NCBI RefSeq assembly: GCF_001929375.1
Contig: NZ_MSGO01000029.1
Coordinates: forward strand, 34,459 to 98,458
Reading direction: 5' to 3'
Origin: Actinomyces oris
GTDB taxonomy: Bacteria; Actinomycetota; Actinomycetes; Actinomycetales; Actinomycetaceae
Length of the DNA stretch: 64,000 bases
In this document: positions 21,000 through 30,805 of the stretch, piece after piece
How the letters are laid out: each line of letters opens with the position of its first letter
Position numbering within the stretch: position 1 is the stretch's first letter
Notes under the pieces: model-generated
Told to the model about the DNA's origin: nothing
The model's input: only the letters and a program-made list of their open reading frames with translations
Database searches by the model: none
Made by a program: the position numbers and the translations under genes

Positions 21000-21437
21000 T
21001 CAGAAGCGGTCATCCTGATGGCGCCCGCCTCCCATGAGGGCGTCGAGCTGACGTCGCTCCTTCTTCGTGGGCCGGCCTGCTCCACGATCTCTGATGACGG
21101 CGGCCGGCGCATCCAGAGGAGACGGGCGAGGGGGAGAGGAGTCGATGTACGCGGTGCGGGCGATGGGCGCGCCCACCCGCTTGGTGAGGATCCGAGTGAC
21201 CGTCAGCAGCCGGTCGAACCCGTCGACGCGGTAGCGGACCTCGTCTCCCACCGAGACGTGCTGGGCGGGCTTGGCGGTCTCTCCGTTGATACGCACATGC
21301 CCCGCCCTGCACGCGCTCGTCGCAGCCGAGCGGGACTTGATCTGCCGCACGCTCCACAGCCAGACGTCGATGCGAGCCGATGTCGGGGCACCTGGGGCGC
21401 TGTTGCCGCTGGATGCGGAACGGGGGTGAGCTGCCAT
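21000..21437 (-). CDS. S4-domain RNA-binding protein (Hsp15-like)
   Basis: A 145-residue protein with an S4 domain at about residues 21-70 (RIDVWLWSVRQIKSRSAATS, CRAGHVRINGETAKPAQHVSVGD), like Hsp15 (HslR), which binds free 50S subunits carrying nascent chain. After the S4 domain come RYRVDGFDRLLTVTRILTKR and a basic tail RGAGRPTKKERRQLDALMG typical of this family. The first 20 residues are low-complexity. It lies downstream of the HNH nuclease gene on the same strand with a 22-bp gap. The ribosome-rescue role is by family only. Confidence 0.85.
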   Translation of the reverse strand: MAAHPRSASSGNSAPGAPTSARIDVWLWSVRQIKSRSAATSACRAGHVRINGETAKPAQHVSVGDEVRYRVDGFDRLLTVTRILTKRVGAPIARTAYIDSSPPRPSPLDAPAAVIRDRGAGRPTKKERRQLDALMGGGRHQDDRF

Positions 21438-21459
21438 GACGGCATCCTAAGCAAGGGAC

Positions 21460-22521
21460 TCAGTGGTGGGGCATGGAACGGCGTCGACGCCCCGAGGCTG
21501 CACGCCCGCGGCGTCGCCCCCGAAGGATGAGCCCCCACCCCAGCACCAGGGCGCCGATGGCGGCGAGTGCGGCATATCCGGGACGGCGCCAGACAACCGA
21601 GCCGACCTCCTTCGCGGTGCGAGAGGCCCGTTCCGGGAGGGACGCGGTCCCGTCCCCGCCGGCGAGACAGCTGTTCAAGGTGGTGCCCAGCGCCTCCTTG
21701 TCGGCCTGGGGCAGACCGAGTCGGTAGGCGGCAGCCACTGAGACGAAACGACGCGCGTAGGTGCAGCGGTAGGAGGTGTTGGCCGGCCACCAGCCACCTG
21801 GGCCGGTAGGTCGCCAGCTGCCGGTCTCAGTGGAACCAACGGGACAGCTCGCCGGGCCGCAGGCACCCTTGGCTTGGTTCGCCTCGCCCTCGACGGCGAC
21901 GAGATTCAGCGGGTCGTTGGCCACCAGTAGTCGTGTGCGCTCATCCCACTGCCAGGCCCCGTGGGCGTAGAGGTAGTTCAACGGCACGACATGGTCGATC
22001 TGGACGGCTGCCGAGGTCCCCTGACCACGTGTGAAGGTGATCCTTCTCCCGGTGTAGGGATCGAGAAGAACGCCCGCCCAGACGGTGGCGTCCGGACATA
22101 CTCCCGCACCCCGGCCACGTCCCTCCTCGCGGGGCTGAACCCCGTCGGCACGCGAGAAGTCGGCGTCCGTCAGGTCCCGGGCCAGGATCTCATTACGGGT
22201 GTCACAGCCGTCACCGTCGACGTCGGTCCACGCCTCACCGAACCAGCCGGTGCGGGAACCTCCCTCGGCCCAGGACCGTGCGGCCGGAGCGTCCTCGGGC
22301 AGCTCTGAGAGCGCCTCGAGAGAGGCACCCGGGGACAGGATGAAGTCTCCTCTCCGGTCCCAGGGCGCCTCATGGAGGGCGGCGAGCTCAGTGGCCGCGG
22401 ACTTCTGGGAGGGGGCCGGCGAGGCGTCATCGGCGTGGACGGGTAGGGCGGCTGTCATCCCCGACGCACTGAGCACACCGAGCAGCGTGAGGCGCGCCAG
22501 GAGCCGGCCGGAAGCGTTCAT
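21460..22521 (-). CDS. Secreted HNH endonuclease-family protein (DUF1524/GmrSD-type C-terminal fold) with membrane anchor
   Basis: A 353-residue exported protein. The signal peptide covers about residues 1-30 (LLARLTLLGVLSASGMTAAL, cut near VHA-DD). The nuclease region starts at WTDVDGDGCDTRNEILARDL, then CPDATVWAGVLLDPYTG, and the HNH core VQIDHVVPLNYLYAHGAW with NDPLNLVAVEGEANQAKG; W-P-ANTSYRCTYARRFVSVAA closes the domain. This is the architecture of many actinobacterial secreted HNH proteins. A C-terminal transmembrane helix (PGYAALAAIGALVLGWGLIL) followed by an Arg-rich tail should hold the protein at the cell surface, and no LPxTG motif is present. A role in DNA scavenging or interbacterial contact is inference. 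Confidence 0.85.
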   Translation of the reverse strand: MNASGRLLARLTLLGVLSASGMTAALPVHADDASPAPSQKSAATELAALHEAPWDRRGDFILSPGASLEALSELPEDAPAARSWAEGGSRTGWFGEAWTDVDGDGCDTRNEILARDLTDADFSRADGVQPREEGRGRGAGVCPDATVWAGVLLDPYTGRRITFTRGQGTSAAVQIDHVVPLNYLYAHGAWQWDERTRLLVANDPLNLVAVEGEANQAKGACGPASCPVGSTETGSWRPTGPGGWWPANTSYRCTYARRFVSVAAAYRLGLPQADKEALGTTLNSCLAGGDGTASLPERASRTAKEVGSVVWRRPGYAALAAIGALVLGWGLILRGRRRGRAASGRRRRSMPHH

Positions 22522-22601
22522 GGGGCAACGGTAGCCTCACCCACCGACACGAGTTCCTGGGGGCGTCGACCCGCAGCGCGCCAGCAGCGAACGAATCGGA
22601 C

Positions 22602-23393
22602 TCAGACAGCCATCAGAGCGTGGGCCGGCTCATCCAGGTACCAGGTGGTCTGCTCCCCCCGGCAGCACGAGGCCGGCGCCTTGAGCACATCGGGGGTGCC
22701 CAGCCCCAGGCGAACCGCCTCGGCCTTGCCCCCACCGCCGGCCACCACCATGACCCGACCGGCACGGTGCAATGCCTCGAAGGTCAAGGAGCAGCGCTCA
22801 GCAGGCGGCTTGGGCGAGTTGCGCACGGCCACAGCCGGAGCTCCCACCGCGAGCGCGGCCGGGTGCCCGGGGAAGAGCGAGCAGACGTGCGCGTCAGGTC
22901 CCAGTCCCACGTGGACGACGTCGAAGCCGCCGTGGGCCAGGTCCGCCGACTCGAGCTCGTGGACCATGCGGGCCGTCGCCTCATCCAGACCGCCGACCTC
23001 GTTCGGAGCGGCCAGCCGGTGGATCTGAGACTCCCTGATGCCCGCGGCAATGAGCGGCGTGGCTAGCAGATCGTTGCGCTCCGGGTCACCCACGGGGACG
23101 AAGCGTTCATCACCGAACCACAGGTGAATGGCGCGCCGCACCGGTTCGGGCTGGGCGGTGATGAGCGGCACGAGCGCCTCAGCCAGTGCCATCCCCCCGG
23201 AACCGCCTGTCAGCGCCAGGTGGGCGACTCCCCGGTCCGCCACTGCTGCGGCCAGGATCCGTATGGTGTCCTGGCAGGCCCTCTCGGCGGCGTCGCTCAG
23301 TGTTGGGACCACGACGACGTCAGGTGTCGCGGCCGTGGCCGCGGCCGACTGGATCTCAGCGATCTGCCGGGCGGCGGGTGTGCAGTCAGCCAT
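22602..23393 (-). CDS. pgl: 6-phosphogluconolactonase
   Basis: Hydrolyses 6-phosphogluconolactone to 6-phosphogluconate, the second step of the oxidative pentose phosphate pathway. The open frame extends to 23630, but ATG 23393 (MADCTPAARQI) overlaps the opcA stop by eight bases and gives 263 residues, the family size. Motifs are LALTGGSGGMALAEAL (phosphate binding), HLWFGDERFVPVGDPERND and GLGPDAHVCSLFPGHPA. It is the last gene of zwf-opcA-pgl, so all three are probably translated together. Confidence 0.95.
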   Translation of the reverse strand: MADCTPAARQIAEIQSAAATAATPDVVVVPTLSDAAERACQDTIRILAAAVADRGVAHLALTGGSGGMALAEALVPLITAQPEPVRRAIHLWFGDERFVPVGDPERNDLLATPLIAAGIRESQIHRLAAPNEVGGLDEATARMVHELESADLAHGGFDVVHVGLGPDAHVCSLFPGHPAALAVGAPAVAVRNSPKPPAERCSLTFEALHRAGRVMVVAGGGGKAEAVRLGLGTPDVLKAPASCCRGEQTTWYLDEPAHALMAV

Positions 23394-24354
23394 TGACGGG
23401 CTCCTCGAGCAGTGAGGCCAGGACCTCCTGGTAGACGAGATCAGGGGTGAGCCGGCGCAGCTCCTCATTGAGGGTGCTGATCGGTTCACGTCGGGCCATC
23501 GTGACCACCTGGGGCTCGGAGGAGCCGGGGCGCGTGATCGTAACCCGCTCCAGGTCGTGGCGGGCGATGATGATCTCGCCGTCGTCGGTTCTGGCGGTGA
23601 TGGAGGAGATGCCCTTGAAACCCTCCTCATCGACTCGCGTGACCGGCACGTCCAGCCGCAGCCGCAGCCAGGTGATCATGAGGCAGAGCGAGGAGTTCCT
23701 CGGCTCGCCGGCCACCACCACCTCCCGTAGGCTGCCCGCTCGCAGCAGCGGGTCCAGGGTGGAGGCCACCATGGCGCGCCACAGGGTGATGCGGGTCCAG
23801 GCCAGGTCGATGTCGCCGCGCACGCTCACCGGTGCCAGCTCCCGCAGCGCCCTGGCCGGGAAGTCCTGTGCGGGAGTGTTGGTGATGCGTGTGGAGCCCA
23901 GACGACCCAAGGGGTCCTGCGAGGGGATCTCGGGGACGGTCGTCGGCCACCACACGACCACCGGGGCGTCGGGCAGGAGGAAGGGGACCACCAGCGTGTC
24001 GGTGTGCAGAGCCGCCTCGTCCCAAGGCCGCAGGACCAGTGTCTCGCCGGCACCGGCGTCGTGACCGACGCGGATCTCGGCGTCCAGGTGCCCTCCGGCC
24101 TGGGCTGAGACGTGTCCGTCACGGCTGCGCGGAGTCACGCGGCCGGTGTCCTCCTCAGGCGGCTTGACGACGGCGATGATTCGACTGGGATGATCCCGGC
24201 TGGCACCGTGCGCGGCGCACAGCGCATCCTCCAGGCCCTTCTCGTCGGTGGAGATCACGAGCGTCAGCACGCGGGAGGAGCCGGAGGTCCCCTCGTGCTC
24301 CACCAGCCGGGAGACGATCCGGGAGGTGGTTGTCGCGGTCAGTGTGGTGATCAT
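23386..24354 (-). CDS. opcA: Glucose-6-phosphate dehydrogenase assembly protein OpcA
   Basis: A 322-residue actinobacterial/cyanobacterial OpcA, needed for assembly or redox-sensitive activation of G6PDH (Zwf). It contains RVLTLVISTDEKGLEDALCA, RPWDEAALHTDTLVVPFLLP, APVVVWWPTTVPEIPSQDPLG and SVRGDIDLAWTRITLWRAMV, the conserved core. Its ATG overlaps the zwf stop in ATGA and its end overlaps pgl, so stoichiometric production with Zwf is expected. No enzymatic motif is known in the family. Confidence 0.94.
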   Translation of the reverse strand: MITTLTATTTSRIVSRLVEHEGTSGSSRVLTLVISTDEKGLEDALCAAHGASRDHPSRIIAVVKPPEEDTGRVTPRSRDGHVSAQAGGHLDAEIRVGHDAGAGETLVLRPWDEAALHTDTLVVPFLLPDAPVVVWWPTTVPEIPSQDPLGRLGSTRITNTPAQDFPARALRELAPVSVRGDIDLAWTRITLWRAMVASTLDPLLRAGSLREVVVAGEPRNSSLCLMITWLRLRLDVPVTRVDEEGFKGISSITARTDDGEIIIARHDLERVTITRPGSSEPQVVTMARREPISTLNEELRRLTPDLVYQEVLASLLEEPVNG

Positions 24355-25934
24355 GAGCGCCTCCAGGTGCGGCCGTCGCGGGCAAGGAGTTCGTGGGCAC
24401 TGGTCGGCCCCCAGGAGCCGGGGCGATAGCCCTCGGGGCTCCCGCCGGCGCTCCAGTGCTCGATGACGGGATCCAGGATGCGCCAGGACAGGTCGACCTC
24501 GCGCTGGTGGGGGAAGAGCGGGGCGTCACCCAGGAGCGCATCGAGGATGAGGCGCTCGTAGGCCTCCGGGGACTCCTCGTTGAAAGTGGCTCCGTAGCCG
24601 AAGTCCATGGAGACGTCGCGCAGCTCCATCTGGGTTCCGGGGACCTTGGAGGCCAGTCGCAGCGTGATGCCCTCATCGGGCTGAATGCGCAGCACAATGG
24701 TGTTGGCCCCCACGGCCGTGGTGGCCGCCGACTCGAAGGGCAGGAACGGCGGCTGCTTGAAGACGACGGCGACCTCAGTGACCCGGCGGGTCAGGCGCTT
24801 ACCGGCGCGCAGGTAGAACGGCACACCGGCCCAGCGGCGATTGGCGATCTCCAGGCGCAGGGCGGCAAAGGTCTCGGTTCGGGAGTCGTCGGCGACGCCG
24901 TCCTCCTCCAGGTAGCCCCGCACCGGCAGCCCTCCCTGGAAGCCGGCGTCGTAACGGCCGCGGGCTGTGGTGAGGTCCAGGTCCAGGACTCCGTCGCGCT
25001 CCAGGCGTACGCAGTTGAGCACCTTCTCCTTCTCCAGGCGCACTGCGGCCGCCTCCATGCTGGTGGGCTCCTCCATCGCGGTCAGCGCCAGGAGCTGGAG
25101 CAGGTGGTTCTGGATGACATCGCGAGCCGAGCCGATGGTGTCGTAGTAGCCGGCCCGGGTGCCGATACCGATGTCCTCGGCCATGGTGATCTGGACGTGG
25201 TCGACGTAGCGGTGGTTCCACAGTGGCTCGAACATCGTGTTGGCGAACCGCAGCGCCAGGATGTTCTGCACTGTCTCCTTGCCCAGGTAGTGGTCGACCC
25301 GGAAGACGTCGTCGGGACGCACGATGCGTCCCACGAGGTCGTCGAGCTCGCAGGCGCTGGAGCGGTTGTGCCCGAAGGGCTTTTCAACGACGACGCGCCG
25401 CCAGGCGTCGGCCGACTCCTCCACGAGCCCGGAGCGGGCGATCCGCTCGGTGACTGCTGGGAACCATCCCGGGGGGATCGACAGGTAGAAGGCGCGGTTG
25501 CCGCGCGTGCCCCGGGTGGCATCCAGGTCATCCACCACGGCCGTGAGCTGGTCGTAGGCGGCGTCGTCCTCGAAGGAGGCGAACTCCACGAAGCGCATCC
25601 CCGCTGCCAGCTGCTCCCAGATGGCGGGACGCCACGGAGTGCGGGCGCCCGCCCGAGCCGATTCCTCCACGTAACCGCGCAGGTCGTCGTCGGACCAGGA
25701 GCGCCGGCCGACCCCCACCAGGGAGAAGCTGGGGGAGAGCAGGCCGCGATTGGCCAGGTCGTAGATGGCGGGCAGGAGCTTGTGGCGAGCCAGGTCACCG
25801 GTGATGCCGAACATCACCAGGACGCAGGGGTCCGCGATACGCGGAAGGCGAAGGTCGCGGGCGTCGAGAAGCGGGTTGGCCGCCCGCGAGGGTCTCGACG
25901 ACGGAAACGGAGTCGCAGAGTCGGAGCTGGACAC
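24351..25934 (-). CDS. zwf: Glucose-6-phosphate 1-dehydrogenase
   Basis: Oxidises glucose-6-phosphate to the lactone with NADP. The 527-residue protein starts at GTG 25934 after AAAGG. The coenzyme motif is VMFGITGDLARHKLLPAIYD (the family GASGDLA form), and the substrate signature FRVDHYLGKETVQNILALRF contains the catalytic His region; EKPFGHN is also present. The first 30 residues (Ser/Pro-rich) are unconserved. First gene of the zwf-opcA-pgl operon and divergent from gnd across 356 bp, so the four oxidative pathway genes can be controlled from one region. Confidence 0.97.
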   Translation of the reverse strand: MSSSDSATPFPSSRPSRAANPLLDARDLRLPRIADPCVLVMFGITGDLARHKLLPAIYDLANRGLLSPSFSLVGVGRRSWSDDDLRGYVEESARAGARTPWRPAIWEQLAAGMRFVEFASFEDDAAYDQLTAVVDDLDATRGTRGNRAFYLSIPPGWFPAVTERIARSGLVEESADAWRRVVVEKPFGHNRSSACELDDLVGRIVRPDDVFRVDHYLGKETVQNILALRFANTMFEPLWNHRYVDHVQITMAEDIGIGTRAGYYDTIGSARDVIQNHLLQLLALTAMEEPTSMEAAAVRLEKEKVLNCVRLERDGVLDLDLTTARGRYDAGFQGGLPVRGYLEEDGVADDSRTETFAALRLEIANRRWAGVPFYLRAGKRLTRRVTEVAVVFKQPPFLPFESAATTAVGANTIVLRIQPDEGITLRLASKVPGTQMELRDVSMDFGYGATFNEESPEAYERLILDALLGDAPLFPHQREVDLSWRILDPVIEHWSAGGSPEGYRPGSWGPTSAHELLARDGRTWRRS

Positions 25935-26290
25935 GTCAGCCTTTCTGAGGATCGACGAACGGCGGACCAGGCGCCACCAGCGGGCCGTCGGCGCACTGCA
26001 GCGATCTGACAGAGACTAGAGACGGGTCTGGTCAGGGCCGCCGCACTGGCTCGGAGAACCGTACTGGCCGCACACGTCACTCTAGCGCCCTCGCAGGCGG
26101 CTCTCTCGGCAGGGACAGGCCTGCCGTGAGCCGTCGCACGTCCTTCGGGGCACGTCTGAACCACGGACGCTCCTCGTGCACGAGGACGGGACGCGATAGG
26201 GTCCTCGCAGAGCGCAACCAGTATCGTCCGCCACCAAGGCTTGGAACCGCAGCGCCGTCATGAGGTGCTGCGGCACAGGAAAGGACTTCC
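25935..26290. promoter_or_regulatory. Divergent zwf / gnd promoter region
   Basis: These 356 bases carry no credible gene and must hold promoters for both zwf (minus) and gnd (plus). Visible structure: a hairpin CGGCAGG/CCTGCCG at 26107-26126 with an inverted CTC/GAG extension, and an AT-poor background in which I cannot place -10/-35 boxes with confidence. GCGATAGGGT near 26190-26199 is a possible -10 for gnd. Confidence 0.5.
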
Positions 26291-27766
26291 ATGAGCAGCT
26301 TCACCCCCGCACCGGCCACAGCCGATCTCGGTGTCTTCGGGCTGGGGGTGATGGGAGCGAACCTGGCCCGCAACCTGGCTCGTCACGGCCACGCGGTCGC
26401 CGTCTTCAACCGCACGCTGGCCCGCACCGACAGGCTCATCGAACGCTACGGCTCCGAGGGCGACTTCGTGCCCGCGGCCGACCTGAAGGACTTCGTGGCC
26501 TCGCTGCGCACACCTCGCGTGGCCATCATCATGGTCCAGGCCGGAGCGGCCACCGAGGCGGTCATCGAGGAGCTCGCCGCCCTCATGGAGCCCGGTGACA
26601 TCATCGTCGACGCCGGCAACACGCTCTACACCGACACCCGGCGCCGCGAGGTCTGGCTGCGTGAGCGCGGCCTGCACTTCGTGGGCATGGGGGTCTCCGG
26701 AGGTGAGGAGGGGGCACTCAACGGTCCCTCGATCATGCCCGGCGGCACCGCCGAGTCCTACGACCGCCTCGGGCCGATGCTGGAGTCCATCTCCGCCCAT
26801 GTCGACGGCACGCCGTGCTGCACCCACGTCGGCCCTGACGGCGCCGGCCACTTCGTCAAGATGGTCCACAACGGCATCGAGTACGCCGACATGCAGCTCA
26901 TCGCCGAGGCCTACGACCTGCTGCGCCACGTCGGCGGGTTCACCGTGGAGGAGATCGCCGAGGTCTTCGGCTCCTGGAAGGACTCCGAGCTCGACTCCTA
27001 CCTCATCGACATCACCACCGAGGTCCTGTCCCACACCGATGCGGCCACCGGTGAGGCCTTCGTCGATGTCGTCGTCGACGCCGCCGGCCAGAAGGGCACC
27101 GGTGTGTGGACCACCCAGACGGCCCTCGAGCTGGGAGTGGCCGTGCCCGCCATCGCCGAGGCCACCTTCGCACGCGCGGTCTCCTCCTCCGGCGCGGCGC
27201 GGACCGCTGTCCAGGCCGCCGACATCGCTGCGGGGACCACGCAGGCGCCCCTGACCGACCCCGAGGAGCGACGCGCCTTCGTCGACGCCGTCAAGCAGGC
27301 CCTCTACGGCTCCAAGATCGCCGCCTACGCCCAGGGCTTCGACGAGATCGCCACCGCCTCCAAACAGTTCGACTGGAACATCGACCTGGGCGCCATGGCC
27401 CGCATCTGGCGAGGCGGCTGCATCATCCGCGCCCGCTTCCTGGACGACATCACCCGCGCCTACGATGAGAACCCGGCTCTGGCCAGTCTGCTCACGGCGC
27501 CGGTCTTCGCCTCCTCCTTGGCCAGCGTGCTGCCCGCCTGGCGCCAGGTCGTGGCCACCTCCGCCACCACCGGCGTGGCCGCCCCGGCCTTCGCCTCCTC
27601 CCTGGCCTACGTCGACCAGCTGCGCTCACGGCGCCTTCCGGCCGCCCTCATTCAGGGGCAGCGGGACTTCTTCGGCTCGCACACCTACCACCGCACTGAT
27701 GACGTCGAGGGCGTCTACCACACCCTGTGGGCCACGCCCGAGCGCACCGAGGAGAAGTGGGACTGA
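26291..27766 (+). CDS. gnd: 6-phosphogluconate dehydrogenase, decarboxylating
   Basis: Converts 6-phosphogluconate to ribulose-5-phosphate, CO2 and NADPH. ATG 26291 follows AGGAAAGGA; the product has 491 residues. The Rossmann motif is FGLGVMGANLARNLARHG, with VFNRTLARTDRL supplying the NADP-specific Asn-Arg. IIVDAGNTLYTDTRRREV, GVSGGEEGALNGPSIMPGG (substrate loop) and KMVHNGIEYADMQLIAEAYD (catalytic Lys and His-Asn region) follow. C-terminal FFGSHTYHRTDDVEGVYHT is the usual interlocking tail. Length is that of the long, dimeric class. Confidence 0.97.
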   Translation: MSSFTPAPATADLGVFGLGVMGANLARNLARHGHAVAVFNRTLARTDRLIERYGSEGDFVPAADLKDFVASLRTPRVAIIMVQAGAATEAVIEELAALMEPGDIIVDAGNTLYTDTRRREVWLRERGLHFVGMGVSGGEEGALNGPSIMPGGTAESYDRLGPMLESISAHVDGTPCCTHVGPDGAGHFVKMVHNGIEYADMQLIAEAYDLLRHVGGFTVEEIAEVFGSWKDSELDSYLIDITTEVLSHTDAATGEAFVDVVVDAAGQKGTGVWTTQTALELGVAVPAIAEATFARAVSSSGAARTAVQAADIAAGTTQAPLTDPEERRAFVDAVKQALYGSKIAAYAQGFDEIATASKQFDWNIDLGAMARIWRGGCIIRARFLDDITRAYDENPALASLLTAPVFASSLASVLPAWRQVVATSATTGVAAPAFASSLAYVDQLRSRRLPAALIQGQRDFFGSHTYHRTDDVEGVYHTLWATPERTEEKWD

Positions 27767-27836
27767 GACCCGATGAGGCCTCGTACCCGCCTCGTGGAGG
27801 TCTCGGCCGCGACCGCATGGCGCTAGATTCTGGCCC

Positions 27837-30548
27837 ATGACGACCACCGCGCCCGCCCGCTCAGACAGCCCCACGAACCTGCGTCACGAGGAGGCCGCCT
27901 GGCGATCCTCCGTGTGTCAGGTGCCCTCCACCCACGTGGCCGTCGACGTCACCGGAGCCACCGTCCGTCACGAGGCCGCCTTCGGGGTGCGTTGCCTGAT
28001 GCGCCTGGACATCAGGCGACGCACCGAGGGCCTCTGGGCGGACTTCGTGGGGCAGGCGGTCGACTCCCTCCGCATCGACGGGCAACCCGCCCCGGTGACC
28101 TGGGACGGGGCCCGCATCGAGCTGCCCGTCCTCGACGCGGGTGAGCACACGGTGGAGATCACGGCGCGCGGCCTCTACTCCAACTCGGGTCAGGGGCTGC
28201 ACCGCTTCCACGACCCGGTTGACGGCGCCACCTACCTCTACACCCACTTCGAGCCCTCCGACGCGCGCCGGGCCTGGCCGGTCATGGAGCAGCCGGACAT
28301 CAAGACCCGCTTCTCGCTGGAGGTCACTCACCCCCGCGGCTGGACGGTCATGTCCAACACCCGTCCGCAGGCAGGCGGATCGAGCCCCCAGGCCCCGACC
28401 GGCACCGACTCCGGCAGTGAGGTGACCTCCTTCGCCGCCTCCAGGCCCCTGCCCAGCTACCTCACCGCACTGGCCGCCGGCCCCTGGCACCAGGTAGCCG
28501 GGCAATGGACGTCCCCGAGCCGTCCGGGCCTGACGATCCCCCTGTCCTGGTCCTGCCGCGCCAGCCTGGCCGAGCACCTCGATGCCGCCGAGCTCCTCGA
28601 CCTGACCCGCGCCGGCCTGGACCTCTACGACCGCGCCTATGCCTACGGCTTCCCCTGGGACTCCTACGACAGCGTGCTCGTCCCGGAGTACAACCTCGGA
28701 GCCATGGAGAACCCGGGCTGCGTCACCTTCAACGAGGAGCTCTACCTCTTCAGGGGACCGGTCACCCGCTCCCAGAGGGCCGGACGCGCCAACACGATCC
28801 TCCACGAGATGTGTCACATGTGGTTCGGCGACCTCGTGACCCCCACGTGGTGGGAGGACACCTGGCTCAAGGAGTCCTTCGCCGATCACCAGGGCACCTG
28901 GGCCCAGGCCGAGGCGGCCGGCTACACCGAGGCCTGGGTGAGCTTCGCCTCCACCCGTAAGGCCTGGGCCTACCTGGAGGACTCCCGACCGGCCACCACC
29001 CACCCCATCGTCGCCCGGGTCGACGACGTCGAGGCCGCCCGGCAGGCCTTCGACGGCATCACCTACGCCAAGGGGGCCGCCGTCCTCAAGCAGCTCGTCG
29101 CCCACGTCGGCCAGGAGGCCTTCCTGAAGGCCTCGGGGCTCCTCTTTGAGCGCAGGGCCTACGGCAACGCCTCCCTGGACGACTTCCTGCGCGTGCTCTC
29201 CCATGTCTCGGGCCGCGACATGCACGACTGGGCCCGCGCCTGGCTCCACACCGCAGGCCCCTCGGTCATCACCGACGAGCTGACCGTTCATGAGGGACGG
29301 ATCGCCTCCCTGACCCTGAGACAGGAGGGAACCGACCCGGTGACCGGGCAGGGCGTGCTGCGTCCGCACACGCTCGTCGTCGGCCTGTACTCCTTCGACG
29401 GGGATGGAGCGCTGGTGCGCACCCACAGGCTGCCGGTCACTCTGGAGACCGATCAGCTCGACGTCGCCGAGGCAGTGGGACTGCCCGCCCTCGATCTCGT
29501 CGTCGTCAACGACGAGGACCTCACCTACGCCGTCGTGCGGCCTGACGACACCTCCCTGTCCTGTCTGACCACCTCTCTCGGGGCCCTCCGCGACCCCATG
29601 GCGCGGTCCCTGGCCTGGTCGATGCTGCACAACCTGGTACGTGACGCGGTCATCAGCGCCGAGAGGTTCGTCCAGGCCGTCCTGGCGCACGCCGACGATG
29701 ACACCGAGCCGAGCACCCTGACCGTCCTGCTGAACCAGGCGCTGCGAGCCGCCTGCAGGTACGCCGACCCGCACACGCGGCGCGCACTCCTGGAGCGCCT
29801 CGTGGCCGATGACTCGACCGGTGATTCGACCGAGTCCTCGAAACAGACGGAGCCGGTCGTCCTGCCCGGCGGGTGGGGCAGGCTCCGGGCTGCCGCGCCG
29901 GGCTCCGACGCCCAGATCGTGCGCGCCCGCGCCTGGCTGGAGGCCGCCGGGCAGGCACGGGCGCTCGGTGAGGCGGGCCGCGCCCAGGCGGCCGCTCGTG
30001 CACGCGAGATCCTGAAGGGCGCTCTGCCCGGCCTGGAGCTGGACGCCGATATGCGGTGGCGGGCGCTGACCGCCTTGGCGCGCCTGGACGCCGTCAGTAC
30101 CGACGAGCTCCAGGCGCAGCGGAAGGCGGACCCGACGGCCAGTGGCATCACCCATCACCTGCAGGCCTCCATCTCGATGCCCCACCAGGACCTCAAGGCC
30201 GAGATCTTCGACCGGCTCCTGACCGACACCGCGTTGAGCAACGACCACATCGACGCCCTCGTGGCGGGCTTCGCCGTCGACGCTCACCGGGAGCTGACCG
30301 AGTCCTTCACCCCCCGCTACCTCCAGGAGCTTCAAGGACTGTGGTTCGGGCGCGGTCAGGAGATCGCCACCCGGTTGGTCGTCGGGCTCTTCCCCGTCTG
30401 CGGGGACGAGGCGGATGTCCAAGCGGTCGAGAGCTGGCTCGCGACGCACCCCGAGGCACCGTCGGCCCTGCGCCGGCTCGTCCTCAAGAGCCTTGACGAC
30501 CTGCGACGTGCTCTGACCGCTCAACGCACTGGCTCGGTGGTTCTCTGA
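27837..30548 (+). CDS. pepN: Aminopeptidase N (M1 family metallopeptidase)
   Basis: A 903-residue cytosolic M1 aminopeptidase. The exopeptidase motif NLGAMENPG recognises the free N-terminus. The zinc site is HEMCHMWFGDLVTPTWW: His323, Glu324, His327 and, 19 residues on, Glu346 in LKESFADH. The order N-terminal beta-domain, thermolysin-like catalytic domain, Ig-like segment and a long helical ERAP1-like C-terminal domain (about residues 570-900) is that of actinobacterial PepN. ATG 27837 has no strong ribosome site and no other start fits better. It stands alone, 70 bp after gnd, and is not obviously in its operon. Confidence 0.96.
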   Translation: MTTTAPARSDSPTNLRHEEAAWRSSVCQVPSTHVAVDVTGATVRHEAAFGVRCLMRLDIRRRTEGLWADFVGQAVDSLRIDGQPAPVTWDGARIELPVLDAGEHTVEITARGLYSNSGQGLHRFHDPVDGATYLYTHFEPSDARRAWPVMEQPDIKTRFSLEVTHPRGWTVMSNTRPQAGGSSPQAPTGTDSGSEVTSFAASRPLPSYLTALAAGPWHQVAGQWTSPSRPGLTIPLSWSCRASLAEHLDAAELLDLTRAGLDLYDRAYAYGFPWDSYDSVLVPEYNLGAMENPGCVTFNEELYLFRGPVTRSQRAGRANTILHEMCHMWFGDLVTPTWWEDTWLKESFADHQGTWAQAEAAGYTEAWVSFASTRKAWAYLEDSRPATTHPIVARVDDVEAARQAFDGITYAKGAAVLKQLVAHVGQEAFLKASGLLFERRAYGNASLDDFLRVLSHVSGRDMHDWARAWLHTAGPSVITDELTVHEGRIASLTLRQEGTDPVTGQGVLRPHTLVVGLYSFDGDGALVRTHRLPVTLETDQLDVAEAVGLPALDLVVVNDEDLTYAVVRPDDTSLSCLTTSLGALRDPMARSLAWSMLHNLVRDAVISAERFVQAVLAHADDDTEPSTLTVLLNQALRAACRYADPHTRRALLERLVADDSTGDSTESSKQTEPVVLPGGWGRLRAAAPGSDAQIVRARAWLEAAGQARALGEAGRAQAAARAREILKGALPGLELDADMRWRALTALARLDAVSTDELQAQRKADPTASGITHHLQASISMPHQDLKAEIFDRLLTDTALSNDHIDALVAGFAVDAHRELTESFTPRYLQELQGLWFGRGQEIATRLVVGLFPVCGDEADVQAVESWLATHPEAPSALRRLVLKSLDDLRRALTAQRTGSVVL

Positions 30549-30805
30549 GGACTCAGACCAGCTCCGTACCTGTGAGACCTTCGTCCTAGCCTGAGCAACA
30601 TCAATGGAGGGCCGTGACCTGTTTGAGACCTTCGATCGGTGCTTCCGGTCACCCCGCGGGCGTCGTTGCGGGCGTGCAACGGGTAGGCTCCTGGTTGATC
30701 ATGGACAACCGCGTCGTGGTGTTGACTCGACGGCGGTGCAACGAACGGTATTGTGGTCCCTGAGGCGGCGCACCGGGCGCCGCAAGGAACCGAGGGGCAG
30801 GAATA

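Noticed and set aside
27861..30524. 887-residue minus-strand frame over pepN
   Set aside because: Antisense shadow of a complete M1 aminopeptidase; composition is artefactual.
30722..30754. TTGACT ... TATTGT as promoter for garA
   Set aside because: The spacer is 21 bases, too long for a normal promoter; left unannotated.
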